Source: Pedobacter cryoconitis (lineage in GTDB: Bacteria; Bacteroidota; Bacteroidia; Sphingobacteriales; Sphingobacteriaceae). From it: a DNA stretch of 64,000 nt. The position numbers and the translations under genes were made by a program. The DNA lies in the NCBI RefSeq assembly GCF_003259615.1, contig NZ_QLLR01000021.1, positions 40,573 to 104,572 of the forward strand. Reading direction: 5' to 3'. The notes beneath the pieces were generated by a model. That model ran no database searches and had not been told where the DNA came from. It saw only the letters and a program-made list of their open reading frames with translations. This document shows positions 33,358 through 42,224 of this stretch, piece by piece; the stretch's first letter is position 1, and the number at the start of each line of letters is the position of its first letter.

Positions 33358-35823
33358 ATGAACAATTGGTTAAAAAGGAATGGCATACACTTAGCCATCA
33401 GTGCATTTTTTGTAATTTTATGTTTCGTCTATTTTAGTCCTGTCTTACAGGGGAAAGTTCCGATTCAAGGCGATGTCATGCAGGCTAAAGCCATGCAGCG
33501 GGAGATCATGGAGTACAAAGCCAAAGACGGCAAAGGACCACTCTGGACGAACGAAATGTTTGGCGGGATGCCTGCTTATCAGATCTGGGTTCAATATCCG
33601 CTCAATCTGACTACTTATGGGATAGCATTGATTACAGATGTTTTACCAAATCCTGTAGGAACAGTCTTAATGTATCTTTTAGGTTCCTATCTTTTGTTCT
33701 GCGTGCTGAAGGTTAATCCCTGGCTTGCTGCGGCAGGCGCAATCGCATTTGCATTTACCTCTTACAATTTTATAATTATTAGTGCCGGGCATAGCAATAA
33801 AGCCCTTGCCATTGGCCTTTTTGCGCCAATCCTTGCAGGTATTATTCTGACGATGCGGGGTAAATACTGGATGGGTGCAAGTTTAACAGCACTTTTCCTG
33901 GCCCTGAATATCAGGGCGAACCATATTCAGATGACTTATTATTTTCTGTTAGCGCTGTTAATTTACATCGGAATAGAAATCTATCACGCTGTTAAAGCGA
34001 ATAAAACTAAAGAACTTTCTAAAGCCCTTGGGTTTCTTGGAATGGCCGTACTGCTGTCTGTCATGGTGAATGCAAGTAATCTTTGGACAACTTATGAATA
34101 TGGAAAAGAAACTATCCGTGGTAAATCTAACCTGACTGCTGATGCAGCGGAACCAGATAGTGGCTTACCAAAGGAATATGCTTATCAGTGGAGCCAGGGG
34201 GTCAGTGAATCTTTCACTTTCTTAATCCCTAATTTATATGGTGGCGGAACAAATCGCCTGGATGGCAAATCAAACGTAGCTAAAGCGATTGAAACTGTAG
34301 GTGCTTCACCTGAGCAGGCGGCTGGTTTTGCAGCACAAATGCCGGTATACTGGGGAGATAAACCAGGTACGGCAGGCCCTTATTATTTCGGAGCTATCGT
34401 CTGTTTATTATTTGTATTCGGTTTGTTTATTGTACGTAACCGTATCAAATGGTGGATCTTAGCGACTACTATTTTATTCCTTTTCTTATCATTTGGTAAA
34501 AATCTGCCATTTATATCTGATCTGTTCTTCGACTATGTGCCGTTATACAATAAATTCAGAGCGGTAGAATCTATTCTGGCTGTCGTTGGCCTGTTGTTCC
34601 CAATATTAGCTGTACTTGCTGTTAAAGAAGCTCAGGACGGACAATATGACCAGAAATACCTGGTTAAAAAACTAACCTGGTCTGCGGGCATCACAGGTGG
34701 TTTCGCCTTGATTATCGCGGTTATACCTACTTTGTTCTTCAGTTTCAAAGCTTCTGACCATGAAGCTTTTCTGGGGGCGTTGAGTCAGCAAATTAATAAT
34801 GATAAAAACATTGCATTGACAATTGGCAATGCACTGATACAAGACAGAGCAGAGCTGGCCAGAGCTGATGCTTTAAGAACTTTAATCTTTATCGCTATCG
34901 GATTTGGATTAACGTGGGCGTTCATCACTAAAAAGATGAAAGCAGAATACGCTTTTGGTTTACTGGCTTTATTTATCCTGATTGATATGTGGCAGGTAGA
35001 TCGCCGTTATTTAAATAACCAGAATTTTGTGCCTGCATCTTCATTGACCAATCATTATCAGCCAAGGGATGTAGATACTTTTATTTTAGCAGATAAAGAC
35101 CCTGATTTCAGGGTATTCGATACATCAATTCCTACTTTTACCAGTGCAGATGCTTCTTATTTCCACAAGACTGTTGGTGGGGCGCATTCAGCAAGGTTAA
35201 AACGTATTCAGGAGTTAGTTGATCATCAGTTTACAAAAAGCGTAAACCACGATGTACTGGATATGCTGAACACGAAATATATCATTACACAAGATCAGCA
35301 GACTGGTGCTTATAAAATGCAGCGCAATGAGTCTGCGGCTGGTAACGCATGGATCGTAGATCAGGTTCAGTTTGTAAAAAACTCTGACGAAGAAATGAAA
35401 GCGATCAGCAGCTTCGATCCTAAGAAAGAAGCGATTGTGGATATTAAGTATAAAAACTTAATTGATACGGCTAAAGCAGGTATCGGCGGGCCAACATCGA
35501 TGATTAAGTTAGATAGTTATCATCCGGATCATATGGTTTATTCTTATAGTGCACCAAGAGACGTTATTGCGGTGTTCTCTGAGATCTATTATGATAAAGG
35601 CTGGAAAATGTACATTGATGATGTAGAGAAGCCTTATTTCAGAGCTGATTATACATTACGTGCTGCACAGCTTCCTGCTGGAAACCATAAAATTGACTTC
35701 ATTTTCCACCCTACTTCTTACTATATGGGAGAGAAAATCTCCTTTGCAGGTTCAATCCTGTTGCTGTTAGGTTTAGGGTTTGCAGTTTATACGGATCAGA
35801 AAAAGACAAAAAAGATAGGTTAA
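33358..35823 (+). CDS. YfhO family membrane protein
   Basis: An 821-aa integral membrane protein with over ten hydrophobic segments. FAFTSYNFIIISAGHSNKALAIGL and NIRANHIQMTYYFLLAL are typical of Bacteroidota YfhO proteins, with a soluble C-terminal domain (VIAVFSEIYYDKGWKMYIDD) before a final helix. The fold resembles GT-C glycosyltransferases; Firmicute YfhO glycosylates lipoteichoic acid. The lipid or glycan target here is unknown. Confidence 0.88.
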   Translation: MNNWLKRNGIHLAISAFFVILCFVYFSPVLQGKVPIQGDVMQAKAMQREIMEYKAKDGKGPLWTNEMFGGMPAYQIWVQYPLNLTTYGIALITDVLPNPVGTVLMYLLGSYLLFCVLKVNPWLAAAGAIAFAFTSYNFIIISAGHSNKALAIGLFAPILAGIILTMRGKYWMGASLTALFLALNIRANHIQMTYYFLLALLIYIGIEIYHAVKANKTKELSKALGFLGMAVLLSVMVNASNLWTTYEYGKETIRGKSNLTADAAEPDSGLPKEYAYQWSQGVSESFTFLIPNLYGGGTNRLDGKSNVAKAIETVGASPEQAAGFAAQMPVYWGDKPGTAGPYYFGAIVCLLFVFGLFIVRNRIKWWILATTILFLFLSFGKNLPFISDLFFDYVPLYNKFRAVESILAVVGLLFPILAVLAVKEAQDGQYDQKYLVKKLTWSAGITGGFALIIAVIPTLFFSFKASDHEAFLGALSQQINNDKNIALTIGNALIQDRAELARADALRTLIFIAIGFGLTWAFITKKMKAEYAFGLLALFILIDMWQVDRRYLNNQNFVPASSLTNHYQPRDVDTFILADKDPDFRVFDTSIPTFTSADASYFHKTVGGAHSARLKRIQELVDHQFTKSVNHDVLDMLNTKYIITQDQQTGAYKMQRNESAAGNAWIVDQVQFVKNSDEEMKAISSFDPKKEAIVDIKYKNLIDTAKAGIGGPTSMIKLDSYHPDHMVYSYSAPRDVIAVFSEIYYDKGWKMYIDDVEKPYFRADYTLRAAQLPAGNHKIDFIFHPTSYYMGEKISFAGSILLLLGLGFAVYTDQKKTKKIG

Positions 35824-35846
35824 GAATTTTTAACCGATCAAATGAT

Positions 35847-35875
35847 AAGGGTTGTTGCATGGTGCAGCAACCCTT
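35847..35875 (+). terminator. Rho-independent terminator of YfhO gene
   Basis: A 13-bp stem with one G-T pair (35847-35859 and 35863-35875, loop TGG) is followed by a T-run. Confidence 0.88.
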
Positions 35876-35911
35876 TTTTATTGGGCTGAAAAGTTGGGGG
35901 TCTGGCTAGGT

Positions 35912-36021
35912 GTGTTGCAGTTTGAACTAGCGTTGAACCGGGGTTGAAGCGGCATTGAACCGGCCTGAGCTACTTCAACCCCGGTTCAACGCCGCTTTAA
36001 TGCCGCTTCAAACTGCAACAC
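35912..36021. repeat. 110-bp modular palindrome built of TTGAACCGG-like units
   Basis: The outer arms GTGTTGCAG (35912-35920) and CTGCAACAC (36013-36021) extend with TTTGAA/TTCAAA. Inside, GTTGAACCGGGGTTGAAG on the left is mirrored by CTTCAACCCCGGTTCAAC on the right. The element is made of about ten 10-11-base modules of (G)TTGAACCGG type, half in each orientation. It fills most of the 349-base stretch between YfhO and the next small frame; I see nothing else there. Confidence 0.75.
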
Positions 36022-36172
36022 TACCCTTACACAATATAGCCGGAATCCTAACGCTTACTATCTTGAAATCTATTTGACTTAATCCTTAAAATACAAATAT
36101 TTATACCATAATATTTACTTAATGTATTGTTAACCTGTGTTTTGCATATTTGTGTATATAAACTGAACTGAT

Positions 36173-36265
36173 ATGCAAGAAATAATTACGGTTGTCTGTG
36201 TTATCGCTCTTGTAGCTTTCTTTTTCAGTCCCTATGAACTCACCATAGATGAAGACGATGTGTAA
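36173..36265 (+). CDS. Possible 30-aa membrane peptide upstream of LpxH-like gene
   Basis: ATG at 36173 opens 30 codons to TAA at 36265: a hydrophobic stretch (IITVVCVIALVAFFF) followed by an acidic end (ELTIDEDDV). It overlaps the next gene by 17 bases, so it could be a small membrane protein or a coupling leader. There is no family evidence. Confidence 0.35.
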   Translation: MQEIITVVCVIALVAFFFSPYELTIDEDDV

Positions 36266-37109
36266 AAGAGAAGTTGATATTGTCGTGATTTCTGATGTCC
36301 ACCTGGGCACTTACGGATGTCATGCAAAAGAACTCCTTAAATATTTAAAAAGTATCAAACCCAAAATACTGATCCTGAATGGAGATATTATTGATATCTG
36401 GCAATTCAGCAAAAGATACTGGCCTGAAACACATATGAAAGTGGTCAGAAAACTGATGAAGTTTGTGACAGAAGGGGTGCCAGTATACTATCTGACAGGG
36501 AACCATGATGAACTATTGCGCAAATTCGCAGACATGCACCTTGGATCTTTTCATATCCAGAATAAACTGGTTTTAGAACTTGACGGTAAAAAAGCATGGT
36601 TTTTCCATGGAGATATCTTCGATGTGACCATGCAGCATTCTAAATGGCTTGCCAAACTGGGCGCGGTAGGTTATGACAGTTTAATTCTGATCAATAGCTT
36701 TGTCAACTGGGGACTGAAACTCTTTGGCAAAGAGAAAATGAGCTTTTCTAAGAAAGTTAAAGCGCAGTTTAAGGATGCAGTTAAGTTTATCAATAAATTC
36801 GAAGACACAGCTTCCGAACTGGCGGCACAAAATGGTTATGCCTATGTGGTGTGCGGTCATATTCATCAACCCGAAATGCGAACAGTAACTACCGAAGATG
36901 GGCAGGTATTGTATTTAAACAGCGGAGACTGGGTTGAAAACCTGACTGCGCTTGAATATAAAGACCAGAACTGGAACATCTTTAAGTACGATGCGAAAGA
37001 CTTTCAAACCGACGAAGTAGAGGAGGGAATTCTTTCTGATAGTGAGGATTTACATAGTAAGCTGGATATCAATATGTTGCTACAAAAGATAAAATTAGAA
37101 ATTGTCTAG
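36249..37109 (+). CDS. UDP-2,3-diacylglucosamine diphosphatase-like metallophosphoesterase (LpxH-like)
   Basis: A 286-aa calcineurin-like phosphoesterase with all metal motifs: ISDVHLGTYG, ILNGDIIDIW, YLTGNHDE, FFHGDIFD and VVCGHIHQPE, ending with LNSGDWVEN. It fits the long LpxH/LpxH2-type enzymes annotated in Bacteroidota, which cleave UDP-diacylglucosamine in lipid A synthesis. A second in-frame ATG lies at 36258. A glycosyltransferase follows after 28 bases. Confidence 0.85.
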   Translation: MKTMCKREVDIVVISDVHLGTYGCHAKELLKYLKSIKPKILILNGDIIDIWQFSKRYWPETHMKVVRKLMKFVTEGVPVYYLTGNHDELLRKFADMHLGSFHIQNKLVLELDGKKAWFFHGDIFDVTMQHSKWLAKLGAVGYDSLILINSFVNWGLKLFGKEKMSFSKKVKAQFKDAVKFINKFEDTASELAAQNGYAYVVCGHIHQPEMRTVTTEDGQVLYLNSGDWVENLTALEYKDQNWNIFKYDAKDFQTDEVEEGILSDSEDLHSKLDINMLLQKIKLEIV

Positions 37110-37137
37110 CAAATAAAATTACAGATATTCGGCAAGG

Positions 37138-38124
37138 ATGAAGATACTTTATGCTATTCAAGGTACAGGAAACGGCCATATCAGCCGCGCACGCGAAATC
37201 GTGCCTCTATTACAACAGCACGGCGATGTAGAATTATTAATCAGTGGTACACAGGCTGATGTTAAACTAAGTCAGCAAGTGGCTTATCAGCTTCATGGCT
37301 TCAGTTTTATTTTCGGTAAAAAGGGTGGGGTAGACCATTACGAAACCTGGAAATCAATGAATCTTCCGCGGTTTGTAAAAGATATGCGCCAGCTTCCTCT
37401 AAAAAATTATGATCTCGTTTTAAATGACTTTGAGCCTGTTACGGCCTGGGCATGTAAGTTAAAGGGAGTGGAGAGTGTGGGCCTGAGCCACCAGGCTTCC
37501 TTTCAGTCGAAGAAAGTTCCGAAGCCTAAAAGTATAGACTGGGCACAGCTAGTAATGAAATACTATGCGCCTTCTACCCATTATGTAGGTTTTCATTTCA
37601 AAGAATACGACGATTTTATCCATACACCAGTTATCCGTTCGGAGATCAGAAACCTTCAGACGAGTAACCTGGGACATTATACAGTATACTTGCCTGCAAT
37701 TGCTGATGAAATGCTGGTTCCGATTTTGAAACAAATTCCACATGTGCAATGGCAGGTCTTCTCTAAACATACAAAGACAAGTTTCACGGATGGCAATGTT
37801 CAGGTACGTCCTGTCAATAATGAGCAGTTTAACCTGAGTTTGGCAAGTTGTGAAGGTTTATTCACAGGTGGCGGCTTTGAAGGGCCTGCTGAAGCTTTGT
37901 TTCTGGGTAAAAAACTACTGGTTGTCCCGATGAAATTTCAATATGAGCAACAGTGTAATGCTTATGCTTTACAGGAAATGGGTTTGCCGGTCATCTGGGG
38001 ATCTAATAAAAACTGGCTGCCCGTGATTCAGAAATGGGTGCTTCAGCCGCAAACACATCGATTTAATTTTCCTGATGAGACTGCCAGTGTGATTGAAAAA
38101 GTTGTCAGCCAGTTTGCCAGATAA
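37138..38124 (+). CDS. GT28/MurG-like glycosyltransferase family protein
   Basis: A 328-aa GT-B protein: KILYAIQGTGNGHISRAREIVPLLQ at the start and GLFTGGGFEGPAEALFLGKKLLVVPM plus YEQQCNAYALQEMG near the end, the donor-binding pattern of MurG-like and macrolide-type transferases. No signal peptide. Its acceptor is unknown; the lipid A-type neighbour makes an envelope lipid plausible. Confidence 0.85.
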   Translation: MKILYAIQGTGNGHISRAREIVPLLQQHGDVELLISGTQADVKLSQQVAYQLHGFSFIFGKKGGVDHYETWKSMNLPRFVKDMRQLPLKNYDLVLNDFEPVTAWACKLKGVESVGLSHQASFQSKKVPKPKSIDWAQLVMKYYAPSTHYVGFHFKEYDDFIHTPVIRSEIRNLQTSNLGHYTVYLPAIADEMLVPILKQIPHVQWQVFSKHTKTSFTDGNVQVRPVNNEQFNLSLASCEGLFTGGGFEGPAEALFLGKKLLVVPMKFQYEQQCNAYALQEMGLPVIWGSNKNWLPVIQKWVLQPQTHRFNFPDETASVIEKVVSQFAR

Positions 38125-38154
38125 ATTTCTTTACTTTGCCCTTCTATTTACGGC

Positions 38155-39135
38155 ATGATCAATCAATTCAAAACGTTAAATCCTATTAATATACTCCTGC
38201 TGTTCGCATATACTTTTTTTATGCGGATCTCGATTCTGATCAATCCCCCGGTTCGGTTGAATTTTGAGTTTATGGAGCCGTATGCCAAGTTTTTGATTCA
38301 AATTCCTATAGGAGATGATTTTTCGGTCATTGGTAATATCCTGCTGGCTGGTATTTTGGTTTTTATACAGGCGATTATCTTTAACAGGATCGTTAATAAC
38401 CATACTTTATTAGCTAAACCAAGCTTCCTGCCTGCCTTACTTTATATTACAGGAGCCAGTTTGTTCGATCCTTTTCTTATTCTCAGCCCGGTGCTGATCT
38501 CCAATTTCATGCTGATCCTGATCATGGATAAACTGCTGAAAATTGGTAAATCTCCCAATGCGATCATGATTATGTTTGATATTGGGCTCTTTATCGCGGT
38601 AGGCACACTGATTTATTTCCCTTTTGTCATGATGCTTTTGCTGATCTGGCTGAGCTTATTGTTATACCGTTCCTTTAACTGGCGAGAATGGGTTTCGGGA
38701 TTGGTGGGTTTTCTGACCATTATCTTCTTCCTGGCTGTCTTCTATTACTGGAATGATAACCTGGGGATGTTCTATAAAATATGGCTCCCATTAAAAAATA
38801 AATTCCCGTCGATGTTCAAGATCAGGTATAATGATTACCTGGTACTGGTTCCGGTAGGGATTACGATGGTACTGGCCACGCTGCAGTTAAGGGAGAATTT
38901 CTTCAGGAGCTTTATCAGCACCAGGAAAGCCTTTCAAATGCTGTTCTTTATGTTTTTGATCGCGATTTTAAGTGTTTATACCAAGTCGAACTTTAAACTA
39001 TACCATTTCTTACTTTGTGTGCCGCCGGGTGCAGTCTTGCTGGCTTACTATTTTTCGAACGCAACAAAACGATGGTTTTATGAAAGTTTGTTTGTTATTT
39101 TAGTCTTAACGATACAGTTCTTTTTGTTTGTTTAA
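38155..39135 (+). CDS. DUF6427 multi-pass membrane protein
   Basis: A 326-aa membrane protein with about nine hydrophobic segments, matching the Bacteroidota-specific DUF6427 family by overall pattern (INILLLFAYTFFMRISI; SFLPALLYITGASLFDPFLILSP). The function is unknown. It lies 30 bases after the glycosyltransferase, probably in one operon. Confidence 0.75.
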   Translation: MINQFKTLNPINILLLFAYTFFMRISILINPPVRLNFEFMEPYAKFLIQIPIGDDFSVIGNILLAGILVFIQAIIFNRIVNNHTLLAKPSFLPALLYITGASLFDPFLILSPVLISNFMLILIMDKLLKIGKSPNAIMIMFDIGLFIAVGTLIYFPFVMMLLLIWLSLLLYRSFNWREWVSGLVGFLTIIFFLAVFYYWNDNLGMFYKIWLPLKNKFPSMFKIRYNDYLVLVPVGITMVLATLQLRENFFRSFISTRKAFQMLFFMFLIAILSVYTKSNFKLYHFLLCVPPGAVLLAYYFSNATKRWFYESLFVILVLTIQFFLFV

Positions 39136-39209
39136 CTTTTTTTAACAATTTGACGGCTTGAAACTTGGTAAAGATTAATAGCTTTGTAACATGAAGTGTG
39201 GATTGGTAA

Positions 39210-39965
39210 ATGCATAATCTCGTAATAGATATCGGCAATACTAACAGTAAAATAGCTGTTTTTAACGATAAAGTGCTGGTATTTTTTCAAATCCTTGAGC
39301 ATTTTGATCAGCAGGTGCTGACGACATTGATCGCAGAATATAAAGTAGCTAATTCTACTGTTTCCAGTGTGAAGAAGGCTGATGCTGCACTTTTGGCTTT
39401 ATTAGCGGCAAAAACTAATTATATGCCGTTTTCTACAAACTTGAATACGGGTATAAATAATTATTATAAAACAATATCCACACTCGGGCAGGACAGGTGG
39501 GCAAAAATAATTGCTGTTCATCACGCTTATCCTCAGCAAGATTGTTTGGTTATAGATGCAGGAACCTGTATTACCTATGATTTTTTAAACAAAGAGGGAG
39601 CTTATTATGGCGGGAGCATTAGTCTGGGCCTTAATATGCGGTTCAATGCTTTGAATCACTATACCGGCAAGCTGCCATTAGTGAAGTGGGACAGGGAATT
39701 ACAAATTATTCCTCAGGGTACTGATACGGAGACAGCGATTACAAATGGCGTTCTACAGGGTGTAATCAACGAAGTTGAAGGATTTATAGCATTAAATAAT
39801 AAAAATAATAAAGAACTGAAGGTAGTTATAACTGGAGGGGATGCTACTTTTTTGCTGGAACAATTAAAAAACAGCATCTTTGCACCTCAAATTATACACG
39901 ATCCCTATTTAGTATTAAAAGGATTAAATGAAGTCATTGCATTTGAATATGTACAAAAAAATTAA
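39210..39965 (+). CDS. coaX: Type III pantothenate kinase CoaX
   Basis: A 251-aa ASKHA kinase: N-terminal VIDIGNTNSKIAVF phosphate loop, DRWAKIIAVHHAYP, VIDAGTCITYDFLN and GGSISLGLNMRFNAL. It phosphorylates pantothenate in CoA synthesis. Its end overlaps the next gene by 17 bases. Confidence 0.94.
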   Translation: MHNLVIDIGNTNSKIAVFNDKVLVFFQILEHFDQQVLTTLIAEYKVANSTVSSVKKADAALLALLAAKTNYMPFSTNLNTGINNYYKTISTLGQDRWAKIIAVHHAYPQQDCLVIDAGTCITYDFLNKEGAYYGGSISLGLNMRFNALNHYTGKLPLVKWDRELQIIPQGTDTETAITNGVLQGVINEVEGFIALNNKNNKELKVVITGGDATFLLEQLKNSIFAPQIIHDPYLVLKGLNEVIAFEYVQKN

Positions 39966-41268
39966 CTATATAACTGCAGTTTTAGTTCTGCTAGCCAGCA
40001 TTTCTGTTAACGCACAGGTTACTACCCAGTCGCCATACTCTAAATATGGAGTCGGAAACCTCAAAGGTGTCTTACTCCCTCAGTTCAGGGCGATGGGCGG
40101 AATTTCGACAGCGGTCAACAAGCCTACCGGGTATAACAATATCAACATTCAGAATCCTTCATCCTATGCGGGAATCACTTCAACAACTATTGATGTTGGT
40201 GTTGCTGGTACTTTTACCAATCTTAAAAAGGATGGTGCAAGTGAAAACAGTTTCAACGGTACATTAAGTCACCTTGCTTTGGCTTTTCCTGTAAACAGGC
40301 ATTCTGCTTTGAGTTTTGGTATCCTTCCTTATTCAGAGCTTGGTTACAACTTCTCGAACAAACAAACGATCACAGGTACACCTGGAAATCCTTCAACTTC
40401 TGATGTAAACAATGTTTATTCAGGTGAAGGCGGGTTATCGAAGGCCTATATCGGATACGGTTACCGTTTTGGAGATCACTTTAGAATTGGTGCCAATATG
40501 GAATATCTTTTCGGAAACCTGATTGAAAACAAAGGCGTTGAATTTGTAAACGACCCCAGTGCTTTTGCTACCCGTCTGCAAAATAAAAACAGTATCGGCG
40601 GAATCAGCTTCTCTTATGGTGCGCAGTATGACATCCGTTTAACCTCTAAAATGTTATTGACTTTTGGTTATTCAGGTTCTTCAGCTTCTACCATCAACTC
40701 TACCCGGACCTTTATGGCGAGCAAGTATTTGTATGATGGCAATACAGGGGAAGGAAACGTAACTGTAGAGACTGTGGATTCTATAGGAAGCGGAAAATCT
40801 AACCTGAAACTTCCTTTGGTACATAACTTCGGAATTGCATTGCAAAAAGATAATAAATGGTTGATCGGTGCAGATTTCAGAACCGGTAAATGGTCTTCTT
40901 ATTCTATTAATGGCGTGAACCAGGGACTGCAAAACAGCCAGGGAGTATCAGTAGGTGGTCAGATTACACCTGATATTACTTCGATTAATAGTTATTTCAA
41001 AAGGGTTGACTATCGTTTAGGCTTTAGCTATGATAAAACTTATATTAATATCTCTGATCAGGATGTAAAACAAATGGCTATATCTTTTGGACTTGGCTTG
41101 CCATTGGCAAATTCTCAATCCAGAGGTACATTCTATAAAATGAACTTCACCACTGAACTGGGCCGCAGAGGAACTATGCAAAGTGGCACCCTTCAGGAAA
41201 ACTATATCAGCGTTCACTTAGGCTTCACGCTGAATGATATGTGGTTCAAAAGATTTAAATTCGATTAA
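39949..41268 (+). CDS. Outer membrane beta-barrel protein
   Basis: ATG at 39949 gives 439 aa with a good signal peptide (YITAVLVLLASISVNAQ); a start at 39928 would extend it by seven residues and weaken it. The mature protein reads as a FadL/PorV-like barrel: SPYSKYGVGNLKG, LPQFRAMGGISTAV, IQNPSSYAGIT, and an aromatic C-terminus. It is conserved beside coaX and lptC in this group as I recall, hinting at envelope transport. The substrate is unknown. Confidence 0.78.
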   Translation: MYKKINYITAVLVLLASISVNAQVTTQSPYSKYGVGNLKGVLLPQFRAMGGISTAVNKPTGYNNINIQNPSSYAGITSTTIDVGVAGTFTNLKKDGASENSFNGTLSHLALAFPVNRHSALSFGILPYSELGYNFSNKQTITGTPGNPSTSDVNNVYSGEGGLSKAYIGYGYRFGDHFRIGANMEYLFGNLIENKGVEFVNDPSAFATRLQNKNSIGGISFSYGAQYDIRLTSKMLLTFGYSGSSASTINSTRTFMASKYLYDGNTGEGNVTVETVDSIGSGKSNLKLPLVHNFGIALQKDNKWLIGADFRTGKWSSYSINGVNQGLQNSQGVSVGGQITPDITSINSYFKRVDYRLGFSYDKTYINISDQDVKQMAISFGLGLPLANSQSRGTFYKMNFTTELGRRGTMQSGTLQENYISVHLGFTLNDMWFKRFKFD

Positions 41269-41840
41269 TGAATACCGCCAGTATATTATCACGTATAGTT
41301 ATACTGTGCTTTGTCCCGCTTTTTTTAAGTTCCTGCAATGGGGATGACTTAAAAAAAGCGGCTACAATATCCTCTAAAAAACTTACACTCAGTAAGGACC
41401 GGTCTTTAAAGGTAGAAATCGTTTTCAGCGATTCTGCCGTTGTTAAAGCCAAAGGGTTTGCACCCATCCTGGATCAGGTAAATCCATCTTCTGGCAGTAA
41501 ATACCAGGAAATGCCGAAAGGAGTGAAAATTACCTTCTTCGATCCGAAGCAAAACGTCACAGGAACTATTACTTCTGATTATGCGATTAGAAAAGAGACA
41601 GAACAAATCACGATTTTTAAGAAAAATGTAGTGGTTGTCCGGGATGATCTGACTTTTAATACAGAAGAACTAACCTGGAATCAACAAAAAAAGATGTATT
41701 TCTCTCCAAAAGGCATAGTTACACGGCCGGACGGTACCGTTTTAAATGCGGTAAACTTCACAGCGCCTGAAGATTTTAGCAATGTTGTCTTTGAACAGGG
41801 CTCAGGTGAAACTTATGTCAAAGGAGATCTGGGGCAATAA
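41268..41840 (+). CDS. lptC: LPS export periplasmic protein LptC
   Basis: A 190-aa protein with a lipobox-like signal (LFLSSC, Cys near residue 23) and a beta-jellyroll: KGVKITFFDPKQNVTGTITSDYA, FNTEELTWNQQKKMYFSPKG. This is the LptC pattern of Bacteroidota, which bridges LptBFG and LptA. Unlike E. coli LptC it seems lipid-anchored. Its ATG overlaps the barrel gene's stop by one base. Confidence 0.88.
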   Translation: MNTASILSRIVILCFVPLFLSSCNGDDLKKAATISSKKLTLSKDRSLKVEIVFSDSAVVKAKGFAPILDQVNPSSGSKYQEMPKGVKITFFDPKQNVTGTITSDYAIRKETEQITIFKKNVVVVRDDLTFNTEELTWNQQKKMYFSPKGIVTRPDGTVLNAVNFTAPEDFSNVVFEQGSGETYVKGDLGQ

Positions 41841-42224
41841 CCTGCCGCCCTTCCGAAAATGATTCTCTGCTAAGCTTTTCAAGCTTAGTCTGTAACTATA
41901 TTGTTATGAATTCCTGCGATAAAAAAAACGACTGATTAAATCTTTCGAATGTTGGAATAAGTGTCCGTTTTAATATCGTTTTAGCTCTTTTTGGGATAAA
42001 AATCATGCGCGTTAAAATTAATCGGTGGTTAATTATGAAATGAGCAATTTGCCTATGCTTTTGGATAGGTGTTTTTTTGCATTAACGATTTAAATTGTCA
42101 AAAAATGTAAAAAAAAGTTTTGTACGTCATTTTCAAACCCTATATTAGTTGATTATCAACCAGTATGAGTATCAACCACTCATTAACCATTATTAACAAT
42201 AACTAACTAAATTATTTAGAAATT
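41841..42224. other. Gene-free spacer before susC
   Basis: This 384-base AT-rich stretch has no credible gene. It holds a small palindromic hairpin (41870-41888, CTAAGCTT / AAGCTTAG, no T-run) and the promoter candidate for the SusC gene. Confidence 0.6.
42118..42148 (+). promoter_or_regulatory. Candidate promoter of susC/susD
   Basis: TTTTG (42118-42122) and TATATTAG (42141-42148, one base off TAnnTTTG) are spaced by 18 bases, close to the Bacteroidota -33/-7 arrangement. It implies a leader of about 70 bases. Confidence 0.5.

Noticed and set aside
35912..36021. CRISPR array
   Set aside because: Modules are only about 10 bases, lack unique spacers of constant length and face both directions; no cas gene is present.
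41870..41888. Terminator of lptC
   Set aside because: The 8-bp palindrome has a three-base loop and no T-run; too weak to call as a terminator.
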